A stretch of DNA of 64,000 bases from JANWXD01 sp037446115 (GTDB lineage Bacteria > Acidobacteriota > Terriglobia > Bryobacterales > Bryobacteraceae): positions 186,001 to 250,000 of the forward strand of contig JBBIJF010000001.1 in assembly GCA_037446115.1 (NCBI GenBank), given 5' to 3'. Below, piece after piece: positions 49,470 to 59,032 of this stretch. The notes under the pieces were generated by a model. The model saw only the letters and a list, made by a program, of their open reading frames with translations. It was not told the DNA's origin and made no database searches. The translations under genes and the position numbers were made by a program. Within the stretch, counting starts at the first letter, position 1. The number at the start of each line of letters is the position of its first letter.

Positions 49470-50466
49470 GACGCTGACGCAGAGACGGTTCGCTGGAACG
49501 GTTTCGCTGGCGGCAGCCGTCGCCTTGGCGACTCTGTTGAGCTTGCCCCTGGTGGGACCGGCGCCGGTGAGCCTCGCCAGAGCGCTGGCGGGCGTTTCTC
49601 CGGATGCGGAGATCTTCTTTTATGCCCGCCTCCCCCGCGTGCTGCTGGCCCTGATGGCGGGCGGCGCGCTGGCCATCGCGGGGACGCTCTTCCAGGCTCT
49701 GTTGCGGGACCCGCTTGCCACGCCCTACACGCTGGGGGTATCGAGCGGTGCCTCCCTCGGTGCAGTGATTTCCATCTGCCTTGGCTGGCAGGAGATTGCC
49801 GGGCTGCCTGCCGTCTGGATGGCGGCGCTGGCGGGAGCCGCCGTGACGCTCGCTCTCGTCCTCGGAATCGCTTCGGAGGGGCGGCGGCTATCTTCGTTCA
49901 CGCTGCTGCTGGCCGGCATCACTATCAACAGCATCTGCCTTGCCTGCATTCTGTTCCTGCAATATCTGGCCGACTTCGGGCAGTCCTTCGCCATCGTTCG
50001 CTGGTTGCTGGGAGGCATTGACGCCGTCCCGTACGGCACGCTGGCGGCTCTGGCGGCGGCTGTCCTTCCACTGGCCCTCTATCTCACCTGGAAAGCACGC
50101 GAGTGGAACCTGTTGGCCGTCGGCGAGGACTGGGCCGCGGCGCGGGGTGTCTCCGTCTCAGGCCGGATGCTGACCGGCTATCTGGCCGGCTCGGTGCTCA
50201 CGGCCGCCGTCACCGCGCTGACCGGACCCATCGGCTTCATCGGCCTGATCGTCCCGCACGCCCTGCGCATGGTCCTGGGGGCGGATCACCGGGTCCTGAT
50301 GCCCTGCTCCTTTTTCCTGGGAGCCGCCTTTCTCGGACTTTGCGATGCTGTGGCGCGCACGGTGCTGGCTCCGGCGGAGGTGCCGGTCGGAGTGATCACG
50401 GCGATGCTGGGCGGTCCGTTCTTCATCGGGCTGCTCCGCTCGCGCCGCCGCAGCCTGTGGCTGTAA
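49459..50466 (+). CDS. btuC: BtuC-like ABC permease
   Basis: 335 residues from the ATG at 49459. Ten membrane segments of the FecCD/BtuC family with LPRVLLALMAGGALAIAGTLFQALLRDPLATP, LGVSSGASLGA and the coupling region GPIGFIGLIVPHALRMVLGADHR. It forms the B12 channel with btuD. Last gene of the riboswitch operon. The gap to the next gene (95 bp) shows no clear terminator. Confidence 0.92.
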   Translation: MATRTLTQRRFAGTVSLAAAVALATLLSLPLVGPAPVSLARALAGVSPDAEIFFYARLPRVLLALMAGGALAIAGTLFQALLRDPLATPYTLGVSSGASLGAVISICLGWQEIAGLPAVWMAALAGAAVTLALVLGIASEGRRLSSFTLLLAGITINSICLACILFLQYLADFGQSFAIVRWLLGGIDAVPYGTLAALAAAVLPLALYLTWKAREWNLLAVGEDWAAARGVSVSGRMLTGYLAGSVLTAAVTALTGPIGFIGLIVPHALRMVLGADHRVLMPCSFFLGAAFLGLCDAVARTVLAPAEVPVGVITAMLGGPFFIGLLRSRRRSLWL

Positions 50467-50561
50467 GATGAAATTGCGGGCGCGGGTTGCGTCGCGACGG
50501 CAAGGCGTCCCCCCTCGAGTAAACCGTTACGGCTTCGCTGTCCGTGTCCGGCACGCCTGTG

Positions 50562-51653
50562 ATGAACAAGCTCGTTTGGGAAAACCTCAGACACCGCCCG
50601 GTGCGCACGGCGCTCGGCGTCTTTGCCATCGGCGTGGAAGTGACCATGATGCTCACGCTGGTGGGCCTCAGCCAGGGCATGCTCGAGGACTCGGCCCAGC
50701 GCGCCCGCGGTGTCGGCGCCGACATCCTGGTCCGCGCCCCCGGCACCTCGCTGATCAGCCTCAGTTCCGCCTCCATGAATCAGAAGCTGCTGCCGTTTCT
50801 CGAACGGCAGCCTCACGTCCGCGCCGTGGCGGGCACCGTCGTCCATCCGATCGGCGGGGTCAACACCATCACCGGCATTGATCTGGCGGAATTTAACCGC
50901 GTCAGCGGCGGTTTTCGCTACGTCGCCGGGGGGCCGTTCCAAAACGACAACGACATCATTGTGGATGAATATTACGCGCGCCAGAACAACCTCCGCGTCG
51001 GTGCGACGGTTCGGTTGCTCAACCGCGACTGGAGGGTGTGCGGCATCGTGGAGCCCGGAAAGCTGGCGCGCATCCTCATCCCGCGCGCAACGCTGCAAAG
51101 CCTGGTGGGCGCCACCGGTAAGCTCAGCTCCATCTTCGTCAAGCTCGACGACCCGGCGCGCACCCAGGACGTCATCGCGTCACTCAAACAACGCCTGCCG
51201 GATTATCCGATCTATTCCATGGAAGAACTCACCTCCCTGTACTCCGTGCAGAACGTCCCCGGCCTCAGGGCGTTCATCGGCGTGGTGATCGGACTTTCGA
51301 TCGTCGTGGGCTTTCTGGTGGTATTTCTCTCCATGTACACGGCCGTACTCGAACGCACGCGCGAGATCGGCATCCTGAAGGCCCTTGGCGCCTCACCGGG
51401 CTACATTCTCAACGTGGTCTTCCGGGAGACGGCGCTCATGGCACTGGCCGGTTCGGTCCTCGGAATCCTCATGACGTTCGGCACGCGTTGGGCCGTCATG
51501 ACGCTCGTACCCGCCTCCCTGACGCAGAAGATCGTCCCGGCCTGGTGGCCGATCGCCGCGGGCATCGCCGTGGGCGGCGCGCTTCTTGGAGCCTTGTATC
51601 CCGCTTGGAAAGCTGCCGGACAGGACGCCATCGAAGCGCTCGCCTATGAATGA
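50562..51653 (+). CDS. FtsX/MacB-type ABC permease (LolC/DevC-like)
   Basis: 363 residues from the ATG at 50562 (in-frame GTGs at 50544 and 50559). Membrane helix about 20-42, periplasmic core about 45-235, then an FtsX domain with RTREIGILKALGASPGYIL and three helices. It overlaps the following ATPase gene by 8 bp, forming a self-contained exporter or extractor unit. Its periplasmic domain is smaller than MacB, closer to DevC or LolC types. The substrate is unknown. Confidence 0.88.
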   Translation: MNKLVWENLRHRPVRTALGVFAIGVEVTMMLTLVGLSQGMLEDSAQRARGVGADILVRAPGTSLISLSSASMNQKLLPFLERQPHVRAVAGTVVHPIGGVNTITGIDLAEFNRVSGGFRYVAGGPFQNDNDIIVDEYYARQNNLRVGATVRLLNRDWRVCGIVEPGKLARILIPRATLQSLVGATGKLSSIFVKLDDPARTQDVIASLKQRLPDYPIYSMEELTSLYSVQNVPGLRAFIGVVIGLSIVVGFLVVFLSMYTAVLERTREIGILKALGASPGYILNVVFRETALMALAGSVLGILMTFGTRWAVMTLVPASLTQKIVPAWWPIAAGIAVGGALLGALYPAWKAAGQDAIEALAYE

Positions 51654-52323
51654 GGAAATCGTCATCCGCACCCGCGATCTGCGCAAGATTTATCGCGCGG
51701 GTGAAGTCGAGGTTCCGGCCCTGCGCGGTGTGGATCTGGAAGTACAACGGGGCGAGTTCGTCGCCATTGTCGGGCCTTCGGGCTCCGGAAAATCCACGCT
51801 CTTCTACATCCTGGGCGGTCTGACCCCCCCGACCTCGGGCGAAGTCTTCGTCCACGGCAGAGACCTGACGCGGATGACCGAGGCGGAGCGCACCCAGCTC
51901 CGGAAAACCGAAGTAGGCTTTGTCTTCCAGAAATACAACCTGCTGCCGACCCTGTCGGCCGCCGACAATATCGCCATTGCCCGCCACATCGCCGGGAAAA
52001 GCCTGAACGACGACGCAGACCTCCGCCCCGTGCTCGAGCTGCTGGGGATCACCCACCGGCTTCATCACAAGCCGCGGGCGCTCTCCGGCGGCGAGCAGCA
52101 GCGCGTCGCCATTGCCCGGGCCATCGTCAATCACCCCTCCATCCTGCTCGCCGACGAACCCACCGGAAACCTGGACACGGAGAACTCCCGCATCGTGCTC
52201 GGTCTGTTGCGCGACCTCAACCAGCGCTTCGGGCAGACGATCCTCATGATCACGCACAACCCCGAGGCCGCGGCCTACGCCCACCGCATCGTCCAGATGC
52301 GCGACGGGCGCATCGTGGGATGA
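51646..52323 (+). CDS. LolD/MacB-type ABC ATPase
   Basis: 225 residues from an ATG inside the permease gene. IYRAGEVEVPALRGVDLEV is the typical N-terminus, Walker A GPSGSGKST, Q-loop FVFQKYNLLPTLSAADN, signature LSGGEQQRVAIARAI and Walker B ILLADEPTGNLDTENS, then the switch His in ITHN. It drives the preceding permease. Length matches LolD. Confidence 0.93.
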   Translation: MNEEIVIRTRDLRKIYRAGEVEVPALRGVDLEVQRGEFVAIVGPSGSGKSTLFYILGGLTPPTSGEVFVHGRDLTRMTEAERTQLRKTEVGFVFQKYNLLPTLSAADNIAIARHIAGKSLNDDADLRPVLELLGITHRLHHKPRALSGGEQQRVAIARAIVNHPSILLADEPTGNLDTENSRIVLGLLRDLNQRFGQTILMITHNPEAAAYAHRIVQMRDGRIVG

Positions 52324-52438
52324 AGATACTCGTCGGATAACCGTCCGTTCTTCGAAAGCACGCTCGCGCGAGACCGCCCCGTCGCGAAGTGCGCTCTCGC
52401 CGGCAAGAACCAATGATGCCGGGATCGGAGAGTCCCGC

Positions 52439-52467
52439 TTGCCGGCGTTGGCTTCCGGCCCCACAAT
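52439..52467 (+). promoter_or_regulatory. Possible promoter of the NCS2 gene
   Basis: TTGCCG (52439-52444), 17 bp, CACAAT (52462-52467), only 9 bp before the ATG at 52477, so the message would be nearly leaderless from that start; an in-frame ATG at 52507 with a GCGGGG site is an alternative. Confidence 0.4.
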
Positions 52468-52476
52468 GGGAAAGGC

Positions 52477-53925
52477 ATGCGGAACGTAGCTGCCGCGCCT
52501 GCGGGGATGATTTACGGTCTCGACGACCGCCCGCCGTTCGGCCGCGCCTTGATGCTGGGCGCCCAGCACGTGCTCACCATGTTCGGCGCGACGGTCGCGG
52601 TACCGCTGCTGCTAGCTCCCGCGATGAACCTCTCTCCGCAGCAGACCGGACGGCTGATCTCGGCCGTCATGCTCGCCAGCGGAGCCGCCACGCTTCTGCA
52701 GGCGACACTCGGCTCACGCCTGCCGATCGTGCAAGGAATGTCGTTCTCGTTCATCGCCGCCTATTTGTCCATCATTGCCGGCGTGAAGGACGACGGGGGC
52801 GGACCGCACGAGATGATGCAGTACATCGCAGGAGCGATCCTGGCAGGCGCGGCCGTCGAAGCGGTCGTGGGCTACTCCGGCCTGATCGGCCGCCTGAAGC
52901 GTTTCCTCACTCCCGTCGTCACCGGTCCCGTTATCATGCTGATCGGACTGGCGCTGTTCCAGCACGGCGCGCCCAAGGCCGGAGCCGACTGGGTAACCTC
53001 GGGCCTTACCATGGCGCTCGTCATAGTCTTCTCTCTCGTCCTCGGGCGTCGAAAGACGCTGTTCCGCATCTTTCCGGTGCTGCTCGCACTGGCCTTCGTC
53101 GTCACCCTGTGCTGGTTACTCTCCGTGGCGGGCATCTACCGGCCCGGCCACCCCTCCTACGTAGATCTGACCGCCGCCCGCAGCGCCCCGTGGTTGCGCA
53201 GCCGCCTCCACGAGGTCCTCTTCCCCTGGGGCTGGCCGCAGTTTCACGCCGGTTTCTTCTTTGCCATACTCGCCGGTTACCTGGCTTCCATCATCGAGTC
53301 CTTCGGGGATTACTATGCCTGTGCGCGCCTGGCCGCGGGCCGCGACCCGACCCCCCGCGAGATCTCCCGCGGGATCGGCGCCGAGGGGATCGGATGCATT
53401 CTGGCGGGTCTCGTCGGCGGCTTCAGCTCGACCAGTTACTCGGAAAACATCGGCCTGGTGGGGTTGACGAAAGTCGGCAGCCGCTACGTGGTGCAGTTGG
53501 GCGCGCTCATTCTGATCGTGCTCGGGTTTCTCGGGAAGTTCGGCGCACTGGCCGCGGCCATCCCCAGCCCGGTGATCGGCGGAATCTACTGCATCATGTT
53601 CGGGTTGATTGCGGCCGTCGGCGCGCAACAACTGGGCCGCTGCGACCTGAGCTCGGACCGCAACCTCTTCATCGCCGGTTTCACCCTTTTCATGGGACTG
53701 AGCGTGCCTGCCTGGTTCAGCGCCGTTGACAGTCCGGAAACGATCCAGCCCCTTGAAACACTGGCCATGTACCGGCCCACGGCAGAGGCGTTTCTGGCGC
53801 GTTTGCCGGCGGCTTTGGCCGACATCGTCGCCGCCATCGGCTCGACCGGCATGGCCGTCGGCGCCATCCTCGGCCTCATTCTGGACAACCTGCTGCCCGG
53901 CAAACCGCAGCAGGCAGCACCCTAG
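52477..53925 (+). CDS. Nucleobase:cation symporter-2 family permease
   Basis: 482 residues. The NCS2 start YGLDDRPPFGRALMLGAQHVLTMFGATVAVPLL is clear, with G/S-rich SFSFIAAYLSII, GPVIMLIGLALFQ, and a Glu-containing segment ASIIESFGDYYACARLAAG (TM8 type) and FSSTSYSENIGLVGLTKVGSR (TM10 type). About 12-14 membrane segments. It imports uracil, xanthine or urate with protons or Na+. The spacing of the conserved Glu and Ser-Ser residues suggests uracil/xanthine class, not resolved further. Convergent with the enolase-superfamily gene. Confidence 0.92.
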   Translation: MRNVAAAPAGMIYGLDDRPPFGRALMLGAQHVLTMFGATVAVPLLLAPAMNLSPQQTGRLISAVMLASGAATLLQATLGSRLPIVQGMSFSFIAAYLSIIAGVKDDGGGPHEMMQYIAGAILAGAAVEAVVGYSGLIGRLKRFLTPVVTGPVIMLIGLALFQHGAPKAGADWVTSGLTMALVIVFSLVLGRRKTLFRIFPVLLALAFVVTLCWLLSVAGIYRPGHPSYVDLTAARSAPWLRSRLHEVLFPWGWPQFHAGFFFAILAGYLASIIESFGDYYACARLAAGRDPTPREISRGIGAEGIGCILAGLVGGFSSTSYSENIGLVGLTKVGSRYVVQLGALILIVLGFLGKFGALAAAIPSPVIGGIYCIMFGLIAAVGAQQLGRCDLSSDRNLFIAGFTLFMGLSVPAWFSAVDSPETIQPLETLAMYRPTAEAFLARLPAALADIVAAIGSTGMAVGAILGLILDNLLPGKPQQAAP

Positions 53926-53934
53926 CCGCTTTTT

Positions 53935-55353
53935 CTACGGCACGGCGCCCAAACCCGGACCGTCCAGAGCGCTTGTGTCCATCGTGCCGTCCTTGATGAG
54001 GAAGATGCCGGGGAACCGCTTTTCCCAACCCCGGTTGGCCACAGGCACATACTGGCGGGAGTTGGCTTCGATGGCCGCCACACCGGGAATATGCGCCGCC
54101 AGTCCCGCCGAATGAATCAGCGAAGCGCCGGGACAGGTCAAGTCCTGCACGCACAGAAACATCTTGTGTTTTTGGGCGGCCGCAGCCATGAGCACCGACT
54201 GGCTCTGGCCTTTGCATGCTTTGAGCGCCGCGCCCGTATAGCCCATGTCCCGCGCCAGCTCCAGGCTCTCCAGATCCGTCAGCGATTCGTCAATCACCAC
54301 CGGCTTGAGCTTCGCCGCTTCGTGCATGACGTTCTGCCGGTTTGCCTTCAAGTCCCGCGCCGTGGGCTGCTCCACATACTGGATCCGCCCGAAGCCTGCC
54401 GGGCTTCTCTCCCGAATCCGGTGCAGGAATTCCAGTAAGTAACCGACGTTCGGACAACGCTCGTTGAAGTCGAGGGAATAGTACCACCGGCTCACGCCCC
54501 GCTCTTTTTGTACTGTTTCGCTCACGCGGTCCACGCGGAGAACCCGTTCCACATCCCAGCGGAGGTCGTCGCCGTTGAGCTTGATCTTGATATGCGTCAG
54601 CCCGTTGTAGCGGATCCACTCGGGAAGCGTTTCCGGAAGTCCGTCGTTGATCCGTTTTTCAATATCTTCGTCGGTGATCGGGTCGAGCGCGCCGACCAGA
54701 TGATACAGCGGCATGCGCGGTTTGGCTTTGCGGAGCACGTAGCGCTCGGGAAATTCGCCCCGGAACGCCTCCCCCAGGTAGTGGCCCAGATCGTGCCTCA
54801 TCAGGTCCGGCCCGTATGTCCGGTAGCAATTGCGGCCGTGCAACTTACCGAACGCGTCGTGGATGGCGGCGTCAAAAGGGCTGGCCGTAACCAGCGTGCA
54901 CAGTTTGGGAATGGCCTCGGCCAGTTTCAGTTGAGCGGAGACCTCGGCGGCAGCCCTGAGGTATGCCGGCTCGAGAGCCTGGTTGATGTCCAAGGGGTGG
55001 CCCGGCTCGCGGTATGCGCGCGTAATCGCTGCGATCCTCTCCGCCAAAACCTTCATCGCACCGAGAGTGGTCTCGTAGGACATCACGCGTGAAGGAAATG
55101 ACCAGATGTTGCCCATCGGCATCGAGCCGAAGCCCCTGGCGTACCGTCCCCGCGACTCTTCGACCACGCAGTGCACGTTGAGGATCGTGACGCGATCCAC
55201 CACCATGCCGCCGAATTTGATCGGCGTGCGATAGTGGTGGTCCTCGTAACCGTAGGTGATGTCCTTGATACGAACGCCCTGGCTGGACGCACTCCGAAGG
55301 AGAAACGGCCCGAGAGCTGTGGTCGCCAGCTCGCGGCGAGTCATCACACCCAT
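53935..55353 (-). CDS. Exported enolase-superfamily (mandelate racemase/muconate lactonizing) protein
   Basis: 472 residues. The barrel domain shows the metal-binding series: LTHIKIKLNGDD with the KIK catalytic pair, YYSLDFNERCPN (first Asp), IQYVEQPTARD (Glu), and VVIDESLTDL (Asp-Glu). The N-terminal cap domain (about 25-200) contains SRVMSYETTLGAMK. The start MGVMTRRELATTALGPFLLRSAS is Tat-like (TRREL). Such enzymes abstract a proton next to a carboxylate (sugar acid dehydratases, racemases, cycloisomerases). Export is unusual for the family. Convergent with the NCS2 gene. Confidence 0.85.
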   Translation of the reverse strand: MGVMTRRELATTALGPFLLRSASSQGVRIKDITYGYEDHHYRTPIKFGGMVVDRVTILNVHCVVEESRGRYARGFGSMPMGNIWSFPSRVMSYETTLGAMKVLAERIAAITRAYREPGHPLDINQALEPAYLRAAAEVSAQLKLAEAIPKLCTLVTASPFDAAIHDAFGKLHGRNCYRTYGPDLMRHDLGHYLGEAFRGEFPERYVLRKAKPRMPLYHLVGALDPITDEDIEKRINDGLPETLPEWIRYNGLTHIKIKLNGDDLRWDVERVLRVDRVSETVQKERGVSRWYYSLDFNERCPNVGYLLEFLHRIRERSPAGFGRIQYVEQPTARDLKANRQNVMHEAAKLKPVVIDESLTDLESLELARDMGYTGAALKACKGQSQSVLMAAAAQKHKMFLCVQDLTCPGASLIHSAGLAAHIPGVAAIEANSRQYVPVANRGWEKRFPGIFLIKDGTMDTSALDGPGLGAVP

Positions 55354-55392
55354 GAACGCGATTCTACGAGATGCAGCTGGGCTGTGTTGGCC

Positions 55393-56022
55393 TCACGCCT
55401 CGCGGCGCATGCGATGGACGGCCAACGCCAGCAACGCCAGCAGGCATGCGGCCGCCGCCGCCATTTCCCAGGCGTGCTGCTTCAGCCACGCCGCGGCCGA
55501 CCGTTCCCCAAACTGGGCGCCCAGCCAGGCCAGCCCGGCATACCGCGGCACGCGCGCGGCCAGGACCACAAGCAGAAACGGCACGGCTCGGGCGCCGAAG
55601 ACGCCGGCCGCAATGATGAACACCTTCGTGGGCAACGGAAGCGGCATCAGCGCGGGAATAAAAACCGTCACCAGACCGTACCGGCCGAACCACCGGCGGA
55701 AGGTTTCGGCGCGCCTCTGGGGAACATGGCGCCGCCAGTAAAGTTCTCCCCCTTTGCGCGCCACCAGGTACAACACCATGCATCCGGCCGTCGAGCCGGA
55801 CACAGCCAGCGCCGCGGCCGCGAACGCCAGAGCAGGTTCGCTGGCCGAGACCGCGATCAGCAGGGCGTCCACGGTCGCCGGAAGGGGAAGACCTGCCGAA
55901 TCGAGCAGCGCCAGAACAAACACGCCCGCGGGTCCCCAACTGACTAGCGTCTGGGCGATAAGCCGCAGTTTGCTGACCTCCCCTTGCGTTCTCTTCGGCC
56001 CCGGCCCGACGCCGAGCCGCAA
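55393..56022 (-). CDS. VTT-domain (DedA/YqaA-like) inner-membrane protein
   Basis: 209 residues with about five membrane segments. The VTT (SNARE-associated) signature is present: ADALLIAVSASEPALAFAAAA-type helix, the RYGLVTVFIPALMPLPLPTKVFIIAAGVFG loop-helix with conserved Arg and Pro, and AARVPRYAGLAWLG. DedA-family proteins act in lipid (undecaprenyl or PE) flipping and membrane potential. Small size and the missing second Glu suggest the YqaA branch. The start could be a later GTG near residue 17. Confidence 0.8.
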   Translation of the reverse strand: MRLGVGPGPKRTQGEVSKLRLIAQTLVSWGPAGVFVLALLDSAGLPLPATVDALLIAVSASEPALAFAAAALAVSGSTAGCMVLYLVARKGGELYWRRHVPQRRAETFRRWFGRYGLVTVFIPALMPLPLPTKVFIIAAGVFGARAVPFLLVVLAARVPRYAGLAWLGAQFGERSAAAWLKQHAWEMAAAAACLLALLALAVHRMRREA

Positions 56023-56069
56023 CCGCCGGCAAACCTTGCCGCCGCCTCCATCAAAACCCCGACTTCCCC

Positions 56070-58061
56070 TTACCGGCCACCCGTCATCTCGAGCAGCTTT
56101 GCCTCGTCAATCACCGGGATGCCCAGCTCGCGCGCTTTCTCCAGCTTCGACCCCGCCTCAGCGCCCGCCACAACGTAGCTGGTCTTGCGGCTGACCGAGC
56201 CGGCCACTTTGCCGCCCGCAGCTTCGATCCGCGCCTTGGCCTCCTCGCGCGTCAGGTGCGGCAGCGTCCCGGTGAGAACAAATGTCAGCCCGGCCAGCGG
56301 ACCACCTTCTTTTTTCGTTACCTCCTGCTCGAACCGCAGTCCCGCCTTCCGCAGCCGCTCCACCAACTCGCGGTTGTGCGGTTCGCGGAAAAACTGGTAG
56401 ATGCTCCGTGCGACCTTGGGCCCCACCTCCTCGGCCTGTTGCAGCGTCTCCTCGTCGGCCTCCGCGATCCGGTCCAGGCTGCCGAAGGTGTCGGCCAAAA
56501 TCTGCGCCGTGCGCTCGCCGACGAACGGAATGCCCAGACCCCACAGGACGCGAGCCAGGGGCTTCTCCCGTGAGCGTTCGATGTTCGCCAGGATCTTGGA
56601 AGCCGATTTCTCTCCCATCCGCTCCAGCTCCACGAGCTGCTCCAGCTTGAGTTCGTAAAGATCCGCGATGCTTTTCACCAGACCGCGATCCACAAGCTGG
56701 TCCACCAGCGCCTCCCCGAGCCCGTCAATATCCATCACGCCGCGGGCGGCGAAGTGGCGGATGGACTCCTTCAGACGCGCCGGACAGTTGGTGTTGATGC
56801 AACGGCTGGCGGCCTCACCCTCCTGCCGCACGATCTTGCCGCCGCAAACCGGGCAGGTGTCCGGCATCCGGAAGGGCCTCCGGTGCTCACCCGGACGCAC
56901 CACCCGCACCACTTTCGGGATCACGTCGCCGCTCCGCTCCACCAGTACGGTGTCCCCGATCTGCACGCCCAGGCGCTCGATCTCGTCCTCGTTGTGCAGC
57001 GTGGCGCGCGACACAGTGACGCCGCCGATCGTGACGGGGCGCAGCCGCGCCACAGGCGTCAACGCGCCCGTGCGCCCCACCTGCACCTCAATGCCCTCCA
57101 GCACGGTCTCCTCCTGCCGCGCGGGAAACTTGTACGCAATCGCCCACCGCGGTGCTTTGGCCGTCCAGCCGAGCAGTCGCTGCTGCCGCACGGAGTCCAC
57201 CTTGGCCACGACCCCGTCGGTCTCATAGGGCAGCTCGTCGCGCCGCGCCTCCCACTCCCGGCAGAAGGCCAGCAGCTCCTCGAGGTCGGCGCACAGCCGG
57301 CGGTGAGGATTGACTTTGAAACCCATCCGGGCCAGCGCATCCAGCGACTCCCAGTGGCTGTCGTAGTATGGATTCCCGTTGACGAGCAGAAAGTAGGCGT
57401 AGAAGTCCAGGCGGCGCGAGGCCGTGATTGCCGGCTCCAGCACCCGTACCGAGCCCGCCGCAGCGTTGCGCGGATTGGCGAAGCGGGGCAGCCCGGCCTT
57501 CTCCCGCTCCTCATTGAGCCGCTCGAAGGCCGCGCGATGCATGATCACCTCGCCCCGCGCCTCCAGCTCTTCGAGCTCGGTCTCGATCCGCAGCGGCAGC
57601 GAGCGGATCGTGCGGGCGTTTTCCGTGACATCCTCGCCCTGCAGCCCGTCACCCCGTGTTAGCGCCTGCACCAAAACGCCCTGGCGGTAACGCACCGCCA
57701 GAGACAAACCGTCCAGCTTCAGCTCCGCCACATAGCGGTAGGACTCGCCGCCGAGCAGACTCCGCACGCGCCGGTCAAAATCGCGCAGCTCCGCTTCATT
57801 GAGGGCGTTGTCGAGGCTGAGCATCGGTGAACTGTGGGGCGCAGTGACGAATCCTTCGCGCGGTTTGCCCCCCACGCGCTGAGTGGGTGAGTCCGGAGTG
57901 ACGAGCTCCGGATGCTGCGTCTCCAGTTCCTCGAGCCGCCGCATCAGCCGGTCGAACTCCGCATCTGTAATCTCCGGCTGGTCGAGGACGTAGTACAGAT
58001 ACTCGTGCCTCCGGATCTCCTCGCGGAGTTTCTCAATTTCTTGCCGGACGTCTTTGACCAT
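56070..58061 (-). CDS. ligA: NAD-dependent DNA ligase LigA
   Basis: 663 residues. Domain Ia with YLYYVLDQPEITDAEFDRL; adenylation domain with Lys115 in ELKLDGLS (KxDG); OB fold; zinc finger CPVCGG...CINTNCPA; HhH domain; and a C-terminal BRCT domain (about 585-663: LTFVLTGTLPHLTREEAKARIE). It seals nicks in replication and repair using NAD+. The ATG at 58061 is very close to an AT-rich ATTATAAT block that serves both strands, so the ligA message may be almost leaderless. Confidence 0.97.
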   Translation of the reverse strand: MVKDVRQEIEKLREEIRRHEYLYYVLDQPEITDAEFDRLMRRLEELETQHPELVTPDSPTQRVGGKPREGFVTAPHSSPMLSLDNALNEAELRDFDRRVRSLLGGESYRYVAELKLDGLSLAVRYRQGVLVQALTRGDGLQGEDVTENARTIRSLPLRIETELEELEARGEVIMHRAAFERLNEEREKAGLPRFANPRNAAAGSVRVLEPAITASRRLDFYAYFLLVNGNPYYDSHWESLDALARMGFKVNPHRRLCADLEELLAFCREWEARRDELPYETDGVVAKVDSVRQQRLLGWTAKAPRWAIAYKFPARQEETVLEGIEVQVGRTGALTPVARLRPVTIGGVTVSRATLHNEDEIERLGVQIGDTVLVERSGDVIPKVVRVVRPGEHRRPFRMPDTCPVCGGKIVRQEGEAASRCINTNCPARLKESIRHFAARGVMDIDGLGEALVDQLVDRGLVKSIADLYELKLEQLVELERMGEKSASKILANIERSREKPLARVLWGLGIPFVGERTAQILADTFGSLDRIAEADEETLQQAEEVGPKVARSIYQFFREPHNRELVERLRKAGLRFEQEVTKKEGGPLAGLTFVLTGTLPHLTREEAKARIEAAGGKVAGSVSRKTSYVVAGAEAGSKLEKARELGIPVIDEAKLLEMTGGR

Positions 58062-59016
58062 CCGCGTCCATTATAATTGTGGGTTCTCTGAGGACCGTAT
58101 CGCCGCCTACCGCAGCGCCGTCGTCATTTACAATCCGGCCACACGGGGCCTCCACGGAAGGCGCCGCACGCGCCTCGAGCGCGCGCTGGAGATCCTCGAA
58201 AACGCCGGCCATACCGTCAGAGCCGTGGCCACGGAGCGCCCGGGCAGCGGTGCCGAACTGGCGCGCCGCGCCGTCGAAAACGGCGCAGATTTGATCGTGG
58301 CCGTGGGCGGAGACGGGACCCTCAATGAGGCGTTGAACGGCGTTGCCGGCTCGGGAATTCCCCTGGCGGTGCTCCCGGCGGGCACGGCCAACGTGCTGGC
58401 GACGGAACTCGGACTCGGATCGCTCGAGCAAGCCGCGGCGCGTCTGTCGCAGTGGATCCCTAAGCGCGTGGCCGCCGGACTGCTCACAACGGATCGAGGC
58501 GCAATGCAGCGGTATTTCCTGACCATGGCAGGCGTGGGCCTGGATGCCCGCATCGTTCACGGCGTGGATCCGAATCTCAAAAAACAAGGCGGCAAGCTTT
58601 CCTACTGGCTCGCCGGGTTCCGCCAGTTGGGACGGCGTCTGGAAGAATTCGAGGCGCGTGCCGAAGGGCAGTCCCGCCGCTGCAGCTTCGCTCTGGCTAG
58701 CCGCGTGCGCGACTACGGCGGGACATTCGCCATCGCCCGCCATGCCTCTCTCTTCCGCGACGATTTCGCCGTGGTGCTGTTCGAAGGACGCAACACGGTG
58801 CGCTACCTGAAGTACCTTGCGGGAGTCCTGATGAAGCGGCTCGAGGGCATGCGCGGCGTAACAGTCTTGCACGCCCGCCGCGTCGAATTCTACACCGCGG
58901 GAGCGGAGCCGGTCTGGGTCCAAGTGGACGGCGAACCGGCGGGACAGCTCCCCGCCGCCGTGGAAACGGTTCCCGCTGCCGTCACCTTGCTCGTTCCGCC
59001 CGAGTTTCCCGGATAA
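58054..59016 (+). CDS. Diacylglycerol/lipid kinase family protein
   Basis: 320 residues from a TTG at 58054 that overlaps the divergent ligA start by 8 bp. The ATP-binding motif AVGGDGTLNEALNGV and PLAVLPAGTANVLATELGL mark the DAGK catalytic domain; the C-terminal half is the usual beta-sandwich ending VDGEPAGQLP. It phosphorylates a lipid such as diacylglycerol, ceramide or undecaprenol. No ATG or GTG lies in frame between 58054 and the conserved AVVIYNP segment, so the start is uncertain and a non-canonical codon is possible. Confidence 0.85.
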   Translation: MTIRVHYNCGFSEDRIAAYRSAVVIYNPATRGLHGRRRTRLERALEILENAGHTVRAVATERPGSGAELARRAVENGADLIVAVGGDGTLNEALNGVAGSGIPLAVLPAGTANVLATELGLGSLEQAAARLSQWIPKRVAAGLLTTDRGAMQRYFLTMAGVGLDARIVHGVDPNLKKQGGKLSYWLAGFRQLGRRLEEFEARAEGQSRRCSFALASRVRDYGGTFAIARHASLFRDDFAVVLFEGRNTVRYLKYLAGVLMKRLEGMRGVTVLHARRVEFYTAGAEPVWVQVDGEPAGQLPAAVETVPAAVTLLVPPEFPG

Positions 59017-59032
59017 CACTGGTGTCTCGCTC

